From positions 2,869,015-2,933,014 of the forward strand of contig OX442424.1 of NCBI GenBank assembly GCA_949361645.1: 64,000 nucleotides of DNA, given 5' to 3'. Origin of the DNA: Spongilla lacustris. Taxonomy: Eukaryota > Porifera > Demospongiae > Spongillida > Spongillidae. The position numbers and the translations under genes were made by a program. A model generated the notes under the pieces. That model was not told the DNA's origin and did no database searches. It saw only the letters and a program-made list of their open reading frames with translations. This document shows, one piece after another, positions 31,311-41,053 of this stretch (its first letter is position 1; each line of letters begins with the position of its first letter).

Positions 31311-31830
31311 TGTATTAATAGTAACATTAGTGATATAGCTGTAGTTTAGTGGAATAATAATAATAACTAACTAACACAAACAAGAAAAAAAAGACTACCT
31401 AGTCGATTAAAATATAATATAATATAATAATAAAACATACGACAAAAGAAACACGAGAAGCTGTGCTGAAACTCATTCTGGCAGGTATTATGGTGCTGTA
31501 TTTATGTACAAATAACTTACTAAATGTTCAAACCACTAAATCAAGATAGAATAAGATTTCATTTTTGAATAACTTCTAAATGGAAGAAGTTAATTAAAAC
31601 AATTTGCAGGTTATAACTAACCACATACCCTACATTTATCATTTATTAGCATTAATAATGTCCAATTGAAATCAATATGGTCATGTGGCTTTTATCAACA
31701 TTAATTAACCATTAAAAATTATATATTCACCAGCATGTCCTCTTTTGCTGTTAGAACTTTTACAAAAATTACCAGTTAATTGATGAATTTATAAACAATT
31801 TTCCTTGATGGAGGAACACCCTCCACACAT
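31311..31830. other. Intergenic, AT-rich, no gene seen
   Basis: AT-rich with TAATATAATATAATA-type runs at about 31410-31430. Confidence 0.5.
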
Positions 31831-31832
31831 TC

Positions 31833-31885
31833 ACTGTTGCTGTTGAAACAGTTTAAATCCTTCTGGAGGTTAATCTAAAAATGAA
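31833..31885 (-). pseudogene. ValRS last-exon remnant (unit B-C)
   Basis: Short form of the exon seen whole at 38275-38360: the FKLFQQQQ-like end and GGTTAATCT remain, but the middle (ITNLQ-type codons) is deleted. It lies directly before array 2, as expected for the exon after the minisatellite intron. Confidence 0.6.
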
Positions 31886-31917
31886 GGACATGTGAAAGAC
31901 CACACAACAGAAAACAA

Positions 31918-32358
31918 GTCCCATGGCTTCCCCGCATAAGCCCCATGGCCTCCCCACATAAGTCCCATGGCCTCCCCACATAAGCCCCATGGCCTCCCCA
32001 CATAAGTCCCATGGCCTCCCCACATAAGCCCCATCCCCACATAAGCCCCATGGCCTCCCCACATAAGCCCCATCCCCACATAAGCCCCATGGCCTCCCCA
32101 CATAAGCCCCATGGCCTCCCCACATAAGCCCCATGGCCTCCCCACATAAGCCCCATGGCCTCCCCACATAAGCCCCATGGCCTCCCCACATAAGCCCCAT
32201 GGCCTCCCCACATAAGCCCCATGGCCTCCCCACATAAGCCCCATGGCCTCCCCACATAAGCCCCATGGCCTCCCCACATAAGCCCCATGGCCTCCCCACA
32301 TAAGCCCCATGGCCTCCCCACATAAGCCCCATGGCTTCCCCACATAAGCCCCATGGCC
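31918..32358 (-). repeat. 22-bp minisatellite, about 20 copies (array 2)
   Basis: Same unit as array 1, with two copies shortened to 14 bp (at about 32034 and 32070). It abuts ValRS exon sequence abruptly at CTCTAGCACAGCAC, where the VPIEVR exon is missing, so a deletion joined the array to the preceding exon. Confidence 0.95.
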
Positions 32359-32640
32359 TCTAGCACAGCACAAGATAGAGCTAACCCATTGAACTGGCCA
32401 AGGGTACCAATCACCACACTGAACTCCTGGAGTGTGCTCATGGACTGTTTGGTCATACACTTCAAGTACACTTTGGGGGGAGGGTGAGCATTAATAGGGG
32501 TGGCAGTACCTTCCACATGTACCTTCAGGTCTGAACTTAGGGGGGAGGTAGTCTTGTATGAGTGCTCTAATAGTCTTCACAACATCTAATCTAGCATCAG
32601 TTTGACTTTGGTGTCCAAATTTTTAATCATACATTCCTAG
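32359..32640 (-). pseudogene. ValRS exons VYLKCMTKQS and tRNA-binding helix (unit B-C)
   Basis: Minus strand reads KVYLKCMTKQSMSTLQEFSV...GTLGQFNGLALSCAVLE (32359-32480), preceded by a degraded form of the MQEVVKTIRALKQDYLPP exon (about 32545-32635) with substitutions. Order matches the C-terminal third of ValRS. Confidence 0.7.
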
Positions 32641-32829
32641 CTGGAGATGTATATCCAAATCAGTTAGTAAAAAAAGGAATCCATGGTTACTGTGCAATAG
32701 TTGCCCAATATCATCACCCCAATGTTGGGAGGTGCCCATGAACCACTAATGTAGACACCTTTCCATGCCAACAATTCCACCATCACCATCACACACTCCA
32801 CCACATATCCTCCCTCCCACCACTGCCAT

Positions 32830-33450
32830 CACTACAAAGTAGACTTATGGAATCTGCCTTAAATTGAAGGCCAAACAACTAACATAACTCCCACAGCTAC
32901 ACACAATATGTATGTACATTCTTGGGGTATGGGGTCACACAGATGGAAGGAGGGGCATCTGGTGACATTTTGGGAAACCTCTGGATCAGCTTCTCTGTAA
33001 TGAAGGGTATGAAAGGACTGAGGACCCATAGCCCCACGTCCAGGCACATGCCACATCTTTGGCTTCTTCATCAGTGCCTTGCATGACAGGTTTGAGGCAT
33101 TCCTGAGTGGGAGAGAGACTGGGCAGAGGATTTGAGGGAGGAGTAGAGAAGAGTAGTATGTAGACAAGGGCATGTAAAAAGGATAGATAAAGGAATACAG
33201 ACATGTGCAAAGGGTGGGCACAGGAATACAGACATGTGCAAAGGGTGGGCAAAGGAATACAGATATGTGCAAGTAGTGGGCAATAGAATACAGACACAAA
33301 GGGGGCACACATGTAGCACTTACTACGTAAACATCACACAGCTCATATAACCAGAAGTTATAGATGGCTGTGGTCACCATAGGAAAATCATTTTCTGCAA
33401 AGGCCTTATTGGCATCATCAGTGTCTGTGAGAACAGACAGCCTGCTCATA
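32830..33450 (-). pseudogene. ValRS anticodon-binding exons (unit B-C)
   Basis: Contains, on the minus strand from high to low coordinates, MSRLSVLTDTDDANKAFAEN and DFPMVTTAIYNFWLYELCDV (about 33325-33450), a cluster of 30-bp repeats (33170-33310), [16 protein letters not shown] (about 33055-33105), and [24 protein letters not shown] codons (about 32965-33045). These exons form the WLYELCDV and SPFMPF parts of the ValRS anticodon-binding domain. The block is cut at about 33450 by unrelated sequence. Confidence 0.8.
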
Positions 33451-33779
33451 TTCCACGTCCGCCATTTTCTACAACTGGACCACTTATTGTACGGCGGCGA
33501 CGGCCCTGCATTAGCTAACAGTAGATCTTTAGGGTTTTGACAGTGGAAAGGAACTCGACTTAATGAACATTTGAAAGAAAGGCCCCACAATTCAATGGTA
33601 TCGAGGGCTTATTCAGGAAAAATATGATGACCTTTTTCAAAATCTCGTCAAATGTGCCGCACTAACAATCTGTCATTAGCTAAGCTGTACAAAATATTTG
33701 GTATGCATTCTCCATACTGTGTATGGAACGATTACGGAAACACGTGTATGCAAACTGCGAATTAATGAAGGACTTCCGT

Positions 33780-34135
33780 TGATCGCTCATTTCTCATGTG
33801 TGTGTGTCAGTGTGTGTGTGTGTGCATGATGATACAATGTACATCACACTACCAGGGGGCGTGGCATACCTGGTCAGGCCATCCGAATATTGAGAATGGG
33901 AAGAGAGCAGATTTGAACCATCTGCCAAAGGAAGGAGTAACACTGCCTGATCCTCCCCCCTCATGCTACACCCACTTCAGTAATGGCTACCCCCCATCAT
34001 GCCACACCAATCTCGCTGATGGCTTCTCCTACTCATGCCACACCCACCATGTTTCAAGACTATCTTCTCCTTGAGCAGGCTGAACTTCTTTGCAGCCATC
34101 TCAAGAGCCTCCTCTCCAGACCATCCACTGCACAG
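33780..34135 (-). pseudogene. ValRS DVLDTWFSS and EEALEMA exon remnants (unit C)
   Basis: ADG...[19 protein letters not shown] frame at about 33870-33930 is a shortened copy of the DVLDTWFSS exon. A 34-36 bp tandem repeat (about 33950-34055, CATGCCACACCCAC phrases) and the EEALEMAAKKFSL exon (about 34056-34130) follow. A TG-rich stretch precedes it at 33797-33825. Confidence 0.65.
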
Positions 34136-34266
34136 CGGTGAACAGTGAGGAGCTGGAGGGTGGTGGGAAGGGGATGGTGTACATTTCAGTGTCTAAACGC
34201 GGGTTAGCTGTGTTTATGTGACTTAAAGAGTATTAAAAGCCCACCATACAATATGTGCCAAATCAA

Positions 34267-36459
34267 TCACACGATATACTTCAATACATTACTGTTATTA
34301 TAGTTTGGAACATAAAGACTACCCCTTAGAGGATCTAGTGCCAATCTACGTGGTTTGTTCAGGTTCCCTACTGTGTGGATCTTCTGTCCTTTGGGATCAA
34401 AGATGGAGAAGCAGCCTCCATCATACTCACTGACAAAGCTGTAACCTTCTTCATCAACTGCTACTCCTGATGCCTTCTTTACATCTCCATATGATCTGAC
34501 ATAAGTACCTTCAAGTGTGAAAACTTTGATGTTGTTTGAACCACGAGCTGCAACATGAATATTCCCTTGTGGGTCTAAGGATAGACCCCATGGACGCTGG
34601 AAACAGTTATCACCCGATCCAGTACCATCAATAGTCAATAACCAGTCACAATTTTGACTGAACACTTGAACCCTGTGGTTGTCCCTGTCAGAGACAATCA
34701 CTCTGTTCTTTGAGTCAACAACAACACCACGTGGATACTTGAACTGTCCCTGACCTGATCCTTCCTTACCAAACTCATGAAGGAACTTTCCTCCTGTTGT
34801 CAGCTTCTGTATGCGATGATTATAACTGTCAGCAATATACATCACCTCTCCTATGATGGATATGCTACAGGGACCATAGAACTGACCATCACCACTCCCA
34901 AAGCTACCAATGATAATCTTCAGGCGACCGCCTTGGTCAAACACATATATGTGGTGATCATAACAGCCCACATAGATATCTCCATTCTCATGGACAGCAA
35001 CGCATAATGGTTTATCCTCCACATTGATTACTTGCTGGACATCACATAATGAGGTCACCTCTATGTCATAAGGGCTCCCCTGTACATGATGACCATCCAC
35101 TGTGATGACCAGCTGGTGAGGACCAGCAGTCTGTGGGGTGAGGGTGATGGTGTAGGTACCATCCCCATGATCCTCCACCTGACCCAAGACAACTGCTCCA
35201 TCATGTGACTTGGGCCTCAGCTCAGCCTTCACCTGCAGACCACCACATGGGTACCTCTCTCCCTTTGATGTCTTGGTATCCACTCCAACATGGTACTTTC
35301 TGTTCACCATGGATACAGACTTAAAAGCACTTGTACATTCAGAAGGGGATGGAGATAGGTCCACAATTCTGCCAAATTCAGATAGTACTTTGGCAAAAGA
35401 GTCTATCTGTAAAGCAGCAGATAGGTAGCTACATGGATTTGGAGTGAAGGACATATTCTCCACCTTCTTGAGGGTGGCCTTCAGTTCAGTGGGTACCAGT
35501 CCTCCCAGAGCTACCACCTCATGGTCAGTGTGGGTCTGGAGGATGTGGGAGGTCACCTCAGTGTAGTGACTGATGTCATGTTGGATCTTCTCAAACTGCT
35601 CCTTCTGAAGGGTCAGAGATGTTGTCTTGGAGAGTGCAATGGTTTCCAACTCCATCAACAACACTTTCTTTCTTTCCTCCAATGTCTCCATCAGTTGCTT
35701 AAAGGTCTGTATGATGGCATGTTTAGCTTCTTGTTTGGAGGTCTCCACCTGTTGCATCATCTTCTTATTGGCATCAATGGCACCAGCCAATGTTGACACA
35801 ACCTCTTGTGCACATTGAAGTGTCCCTCTCATTTCATCTCTATCAGCTTCTGCAACAGAGGACAAATCAGTGACATTGTGGTCTTTGTGAACTGCCATGA
35901 CACAGAGCTGACAGATGAAACAGTTACAAGTCTTACAGTAGAAAAACAATTCTTGTTTCTTATGTTTTGGATAAGAGCAGTGATGCTCTGTTGGTGCAAT
36001 GAGTGTTGGTAGCAGTGTGGCTGACTCCCTGTCCAGTCCTATCACATTGTGCTGGGACAGATGTGGCCATGGAACACGATTGTGACATTCTTGGCCAAAT
36101 GTGCACATGAACATGTGACATGAGCAACAGAATACAACTGCAGGATCATTGCATCCTTGCACACAGAAGGTACAAGACACTCCAGAGCTACTGGCAAACT
36201 TGGACATGTACCCAGCAATCTCCACCTTAAATCCAAGATGGAGGTTCTGAGGGAAAGCATTGGCCCCTCCCTCTGGGATGGGAACATTTCTTAGACAGGT
36301 GGGACACTGAAGGCATTTCTGAGGTCCAACCTTCTCCATCTCCCTGTGAAGGCACTGACAACAGAAGGAGTGCAGACATGGTAGTATTCTTGGGTCACTG
36401 AAGGGCCCAGAGCACATCTGACAGGTCACATGTTGTGGAAGGCAATCCTTTGTAGTCAT
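34267..36459 (-). CDS. TRIM-NHL protein C, 730 aa
   Basis: Complete TRIM-NHL protein with RING C13-x2-C16...C52-x2-C55, two B-boxes, coiled coil, filamin repeat and six NHL blades. The ATG at 36459 follows a conserved acceptor (TTTCATCTTGTCTGTAG|A). Peculiarities: two extra residues in the B-box-1 tail (NRVPWPHLSQHN), no SDYT in the linker after filamin (SPYDIEVTSLCDV), a cysteine-tyrosine pair in blade 1 (VGCYDHHIYV) and YIADSYNHRI in blade 2. Blade 3 has VSDRDNHRV, as in gene A. It has its own TATA-type promoter, unlike B, D, E and G, so its expression may differ. Likely a ubiquitin ligase with unknown substrate. Confidence 0.93.
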   Translation of the reverse strand: MTTKDCLPQHVTCQMCSGPFSDPRILPCLHSFCCQCLHREMEKVGPQKCLQCPTCLRNVPIPEGGANAFPQNLHLGFKVEIAGYMSKFASSSGVSCTFCVQGCNDPAVVFCCSCHMFMCTFGQECHNRVPWPHLSQHNVIGLDRESATLLPTLIAPTEHHCSYPKHKKQELFFYCKTCNCFICQLCVMAVHKDHNVTDLSSVAEADRDEMRGTLQCAQEVVSTLAGAIDANKKMMQQVETSKQEAKHAIIQTFKQLMETLEERKKVLLMELETIALSKTTSLTLQKEQFEKIQHDISHYTEVTSHILQTHTDHEVVALGGLVPTELKATLKKVENMSFTPNPCSYLSAALQIDSFAKVLSEFGRIVDLSPSPSECTSAFKSVSMVNRKYHVGVDTKTSKGERYPCGGLQVKAELRPKSHDGAVVLGQVEDHGDGTYTITLTPQTAGPHQLVITVDGHHVQGSPYDIEVTSLCDVQQVINVEDKPLCVAVHENGDIYVGCYDHHIYVFDQGGRLKIIIGSFGSGDGQFYGPCSISIIGEVMYIADSYNHRIQKLTTGGKFLHEFGKEGSGQGQFKYPRGVVVDSKNRVIVSDRDNHRVQVFSQNCDWLLTIDGTGSGDNCFQRPWGLSLDPQGNIHVAARGSNNIKVFTLEGTYVRSYGDVKKASGVAVDEEGYSFVSEYDGGCFSIFDPKGQKIHTVGNLNKPRRLALDPLRGSLYVPNYNNSNVLKYIV

Positions 36460-36670
36460 TCTACAGACAAGATGAAAGTAATAACACCATGAAGCTCAGA
36501 GAGATACATAAGTTGAACATCCTAAATGCCCAGGTTTAGGTGATTTGTGTCAACTGACAAGCCGTACGTTTACTCAAGGATTGTTAACATTACATGGATT
36601 GGAAACCCGCAAAAATTTGTCGTATTGCATGAATTATTCATGATTGCCATGGCTGCTTCAGAGCCAACAG

Positions 36671-36712
36671 TCAGAGATAATATATAGAGGGATTGTAAAC
36701 GGGGCCAATCAA
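36671..36712 (-). promoter_or_regulatory. TATA-type promoter of gene C
   Basis: On the minus strand ATTGG (inverted CCAAT) at 36705-36709 is followed by CCCTCTATATATTATCTCTG at 36673-36692. The latter is identical to the core of the + strand element at 37421-37440 and close to that of gene A. It lies about 215-230 bp upstream of the ATG. Confidence 0.5.
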
Positions 36713-36779
36713 CACTAATTAACGCGCGCATTCCTCGAACGAATCCTTACAAGCGGTTAGATACAACATTTTACAACAG

Positions 36780-37240
36780 ACACCCAGGATGGAAGGAGTG
36801 TGACCCTTTATTCCTCGCACTCAGCATGGTCAACGATCGTACCAAACCACCAGTGAAATGGGACAAAGGGAAGGAGACACTGAATGAATTTATTACTGAT
36901 GAATGTGCCGAAACTTCGATTTTCTTCTGCCCACCCATCCCCTTTGAAGAAATTCACTGAGCAAATGGAACGTGGATTACCTTTAAAAACATGCAATGGG
37001 CACACAACCAACATAGCTCTACCAAAACAATGCATCAACACCAGCCCCCATCGTACCACAACGCCGTGGCTCCCCCCAAGAGTAAGGGTACCCCAAACGT
37101 CACAGCGAGGTTTCTGAAGATGCTATACGCAAACAACATAGCGATGGGCACATAATAGACTATGAGCATTAAATACACAAATAATGACGAGGACAGTTCT
37201 TCTCGATAGACGGATTCTCCCCCCAAAGTAAAGAGTATTC
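36780..37240. other. Unresolved coding-like stretch upstream of gene C
   Basis: Both strands hold medium-length frames. The + strand has a 44-codon frame (MVNDRTKPPVKWDKGKETLN onward) and NAVAPPKSKGTPNVTARFLK with a double stop. The - strand has a hydrophobic frame (SLFVYLMLIVYYVPIAMLFA) reminiscent of a membrane helix. No splice-consistent gene was built and no family was recognised. Confidence 0.2.
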
Positions 37241-37390
37241 AATGAATCTTTAGTGGATCGTCTATCGACTACTTTATTTAAACTTGAGAAGGCGTGTTTC
37301 ATTACCTTGTAACATTCAAGACTTCTATTCAAGCCTTCAATTCCGCCCCCTTTTTTGGTTAACGTAGGTGCGATTCACACGTGCAAGGAA

Positions 37391-37441
37391 GTCTATGGCG
37401 CACGTGATTCGTTTCCAATCCCTCTATATATTATCTCTGCA
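37391..37441 (+). promoter_or_regulatory. Orphan + strand copy of the gene A promoter block
   Basis: CACGTGATTCGTTTCCAATC at 37401-37420 followed by CCCTCTATATATTATCTCTG at 37420-37439. It matches the gene A promoter over about 45 bp including the preceding CTATGG. It points away from gene C, and no TRIM gene follows on the + strand. Confidence 0.45.
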
Positions 37442-38260
37442 ACGGTGAAGACAGAGGCGCACAGGAGTGTACGCCACTAACGCTAGAGTTTTGTCTGAGA
37501 TTTCTTCGTACTCTTTTTCACTTTAGGCATTCGATCTATAGTTATTAAGTTTTATATAAAGTGCCCGTTAAAGATAAAGAAACGCGCATACCCCCTACAC
37601 TAGGGATGCTATAGGCCACTAAACAAATGCAAATTTATAACCTCGGCTTATAAACGACTGTGTAGAATGTCATGAATCGCTTATTTACAGCACCATCCCT
37701 TGCTGGACCCGACAAGCCTGCACACAAAACTAGCTCTTTTTCGCGACAAAATGGTTATTATCTCCAAAACGCAATGCCTCTAAGACCTGAGAGACGTATT
37801 CGGCCTATAAACCTCCACGGGCTACATGGTAACGTTGTAGCGATAAAAATTGGCCCATTGGTACGAAAACTAGCCAGCACACAGAGGCGCCACGTGCCAA
37901 ATAATGATTTCAATCGGAGCAAACAACGTAAAAACTATACAAAGGACACTGTTGTTACATATCTGTACATTAAAAAAAAAAACACAAAAGCTTAGTACGG
38001 CAAGTACAAACCTCTTTAAAGGCTAAAGAAGGCTTAGTTTTGTCTCTTGGTCGGGGTACGACGCGAAACCAGGATAGTGACAAAATTTTATAGGCCTACG
38101 CGAGTTCAAATTATGCGGTTTATCCGGTCAATGTAATGTTAATAATCCTTGGTTTACTTTAGCGATTAGCTATAGCATAGCTTGATTTAGACAAATTTCT
38201 AACAATGCACCGTGGAGTTTATCTAATTTACAATCATCTGGAATCACTAAAATCTCTATA
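37442..38260. other. Intergenic, no recognised gene
   Basis: Includes a 107-codon + strand frame (37672-37995) ending in an A run. It has no recognisable domain and is probably not a gene, though it lies about 230 bp downstream of the orphan promoter-like block. Confidence 0.35.
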
Positions 38261-38269
38261 TAATGCCAT

Positions 38270-38362
38270 CCACACATTCACTGCTGCAGTTCAAACAGTT
38301 TAAATCCTTCCAAAACTCTCTGGAGGTTTGTGATCTCCATCCCCAACTGTTCAATCTAAAAA
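38270..38362 (-). pseudogene. ValRS last exon (unit C-D)
   Basis: On the minus strand TTTATTTTTAG|ATTGAACAG opens an exon reading IEQLGMEITNLQRVLEGFKL followed by FELQQ and a TGA stop. This is the C-terminal helix of ValRS. It is the most complete example of the exon that follows the minisatellite intron. Confidence 0.7.
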
Positions 38363-38402
38363 TAAAGGACACATGTAAGACATCACACAGGAAAATATAC
38401 AA

Positions 38403-38716
38403 GCCCCCACATAAGCCCCATGGCCTCCCCACATAAGTCCCATGGCCTCCTCACATAAGCCCCATGGCCTCCCCACATAAGCCCCATGGCCTCCCCACAT
38501 AAGCCCCATGGCCTCCCCACATAAGCCCCATGGCCTCTCCACATAAGCCCCATGGCCTCCCCACAAAAGCCCCATGGCCTCCCCACATAAGCCCCATGGC
38601 CTCCCCACATAAGCCCCATAGCCTCCCCACATAAGCCCCATGGCCTCCCCACATAAGCCCCATGGCCTCCCCACATAAGCCCCATGGCCTCCCCACATAA
38701 GCCCCATGGCCTCCTG
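38403..38716 (-). repeat. 22-bp minisatellite, about 14 copies (array 3)
   Basis: Same 22-bp unit. At its proximal end the minus strand reads ...GCTAACAAGGAGAAG|GTCAGGAGGCC, showing the ValRS donor site running straight into the first repeat. Confidence 0.95.
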
Positions 38717-39245
38717 ACCTTCTCCTTGTTAGCATCTCTCACTTCTATGGGAACCTTCTCATAGTCCCCAGCCTGTGTGTTCTCCAACAGCTTCCTCTGA
38801 CTGCTCTGCTTCTCACCTATCAGCCCATTCAGTCACTCAATCTCCTTGTGGGCCTCAACCAGACCCTTGATCAGCAGGTGAACCTCACAGCTGTGTCCCA
38901 CGGTTGCCATGGTGCATCCAGTGGGGACACCCCATCCTACATCAGACAGAGGTCAGGTCCAAACTGAGCACAGCACAAGAGAGAGCTAACCCATTGCACT
39001 GGCCAAGGGTACCAATCACCACACTGAACTCCTGGAGTGTGCTCATGGACTGTTTGGTCATACACTTCAAGTACACTTCGGGGGGAGGGTGAGCATTATT
39101 AGGGGTGGCAGTACCCTCCATACTAACCTTCTGGTCTGGACTTAGGGGGGAGGTAGTCTTGTTTGAGTGCTCTAATAGTCTTCACAACTTCTTGCATCAG
39201 TTTGAGTCTGTTGTCCAAATCTTTATCATACATTCCTAGCTGCAG
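38717..39245 (-). pseudogene. ValRS C-terminal exons (unit C-D)
   Basis: Contains KLLENTQAGDYEKVPIEVRD plus ANKEK (38717-38790), the preceding VHLLIKGLVEAHKEIE segment (to about 38895), the VYLKCMTKQSMSTLQEFSV exon (about 38985-39085), and the MQEVVKTIRALKQDYLPP helix (about 39145-39210). Introns between them are partly retained. A stop interrupts the EIE*LNGLIG codons, so the copy is dead. Confidence 0.75.
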
Positions 39246-39639
39246 ATGTATATCCAGATTAGTTAATAAAACAAGGAATCACTTTCACATTAACATGGCA
39301 ATTGAAATCAGCTGACCATACAGTTGGCAGTCATGGTGGGAGCAGCCCATGAACCACTAATGTAGACACCTTTCCATGTGAGGCATTCCTGAGTGGGAGA
39401 GAGACAGAGGGTTTGAGGGAAGGAGTAGAAAAGAGTAGTGTGTGGACAAGGGCATGTAAAAAGGAATTATATTGCACGAGGAACAGTAAGGTACATGTAT
39501 ACGGAAAGATTTAAAACAGTATGCGATTGAGTAATGGCTAGCACAAGTTCACAAAGACCTTGTCATCCCCGTTAACTTAAAATAGGGTCTGGGGAAGAGG
39601 CTATGCATACATGCACCTCAGAATGTGTGCACATCCCAT

Positions 39640-40105
39640 GCACATCACCTACCCTGTGCTGTGTATGTACACAGTGCAAACCTCATAGCATCAGCCCCAT
39701 ACTCTGGTATCCCATCTGGGTGGTCAGCTTTCTGGGGGCAGCAAGACAACAGAACAGCTCTTGCTATCTCTACCTCCTTGGGGTCCAATGTAGTCCCTGA
39801 AAGTCCAACACCACACCCCCATCAACTACAGGCCCTCATCCCCAGGCTCAAATCCCCTCCTCCTCCCCTGACCTCTAGGGCAATGCCATGCAGCACCTCC
39901 AGTGGGTCTATCACGTTCCCCAGCGTCTTGCTCATCTTGCGGCCGTGGGTGTCCCTCACCATGGCATGAAGGTACACCTCTGGGAAGGGGAGCTGGCCCT
40001 AGAGCTTCTGGCCCATGAAGACCATGCGGGCCACCCAGAAGAACAATATGTCGTGACCTATTTCCAGAAGTTGGTTTGGGTAGAAGACCTTCAAATCAGT
40101 GGTCT
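39640..40105 (-). pseudogene. ValRS KMSK exon and neighbours (unit D)
   Basis: The minus strand holds [20 protein letters not shown] then [12 protein letters not shown] and an in-frame TAG (CCCTAGAGC at about 39998), then [20 protein letters not shown] to about 39890. It also keeps a truncated GLHW exon (about 39765-39810) and [20 protein letters not shown] (about 39680-39740). This copy shows the full 5' part of the KMSK exon. Confidence 0.8.
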
Positions 40106-40127
40106 TCGGCATGATGTGTGTTTGTGT

Positions 40128-40129
40128 TT

Positions 40130-40192
<63 letters not shown>
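40128..40192. repeat. (TG)n microsatellite
   Basis: About 60 bp of TG repeats in the intron between the ValRS DVLDTWFSS and KMSK exons. Shorter TG tracts sit at the same place in other units (27555-27592, 33797-33825). Confidence 0.95.
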
Positions 40193-40194
<2 letters not shown>

Positions 40195-40269
40195 ATGACA
40201 CAATAAGCAGTGGCCTGTGAGTGAGAGTGAGTGTGCGCTGTGTGTGTGTGTGCATGATGCATCACACTA

Positions 40270-40735
40270 TCAGGGGGCGTGGCATACCTGGTCAGGCCAT
40301 CCAAATATTGAGAATGGGAAGAAAGCAGATGAGACCCACGTATCCAAGACATCCTCATCTGCCAAAAGAAGGAGTAACAGTGCCTCCTCCCCACACCCAC
40401 CTCACTAATGGCTCCTCTTCCCCATGCCACACTCACCTCACTCATGGCTCCCCTCATGCCACACCCACCTCGCTAATGGCTCCTCCTACTTATGCCACAC
40501 CCACCTTGTTTCAAGACTATCTTCTCCTTGGGCAGGCTGAACTTCCCCATCTCAAGAGTCTCCTCCCCAGACCATCCACTGCCTAGTGTTCAGTGAGGGG
40601 AGGAAAGGGAGAAAGAAGGAGAGGGGAACTGCAGTGAGGTCTCTTCTGGCTCTGCAGAGGAGCAAGGTAACATACCTAACCCAGTAGACTACACTGTCCG
40701 GCTGATGTAAGTGTAGACAGGACAGAAAATGGGCC
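40270..40735 (-). pseudogene. ValRS DVLDTWFSS, EEALEMA and NGDYWV exon remnants (unit D)
   Basis: [24 protein letters not shown] frame at 40295-40365 carries substitutions in the normally constant WFSSA stretch. It is followed by a CATGCCACACCCACCTC tandem repeat (40395-40510), a shortened EEALEM exon (about 40545-40590), a purine tract, and the [12 protein letters not shown] version of the NGDYWV exon (about 40665-40710). Confidence 0.7.
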
Positions 40736-40784
40736 AACTGCACGTGCACACCACACATATCTCTCCACACACATGCACATGTCT

Positions 40785-40978
40785 AAAGACCTTGAAATAT
40801 GAGGGTCCTGCCTCAAGAGCTGTTGAAATATGAGGCTCCTGTCTCAAGAGCCTTTGTAATATGAGAGTACTGCCTCAAGAGCCTTTGAAATATGAAGGTC
40901 TAGCTTCAAGAGCCTTTGAAATATGAGGGTGTTGCCTCAAAAGCCCTTGAAATATGAGGGTCCAGCCTTAAGCAGTTA
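40785..40978 (-). repeat. 31-bp tandem repeat, about six copies
   Basis: Phrases GAAATATGAGGGTCCTGCC and CTCAAGAGCCTTT recur every 31-32 bp. A single-copy version of the same text lies at the same place after gene B (about 28055-28090) and gene G (about 58680-58710), so it has expanded only here. Confidence 0.85.
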
Positions 40979-41053
40979 TTTTTACCAAGTACATCCATGC
41001 ACTCTTACAAATTCTTCAAGTGTGTGCCCACAATACAATATGTGCCAAATCAA

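Noticed and set aside
31853..32516. Similar repeat frames at arrays 2-5 (also 38351-38787, 44219-44543, 52430-53078)
   Set aside because: Same reason: repeat artefacts in an intron, not secreted or structural repeat proteins.
36808..37226. Hydrophobic minus-strand frames resembling a receptor transmembrane helix
   Set aside because: The spacing of the Pro and Tyr that would mark a rhodopsin-type helix 5 is off by one, and flanking frames do not connect.
37672..37995. 107-codon frame downstream of the orphan promoter block
   Set aside because: No recognisable domain, ends in an A run, and has no paralogue. Kept only as a note.
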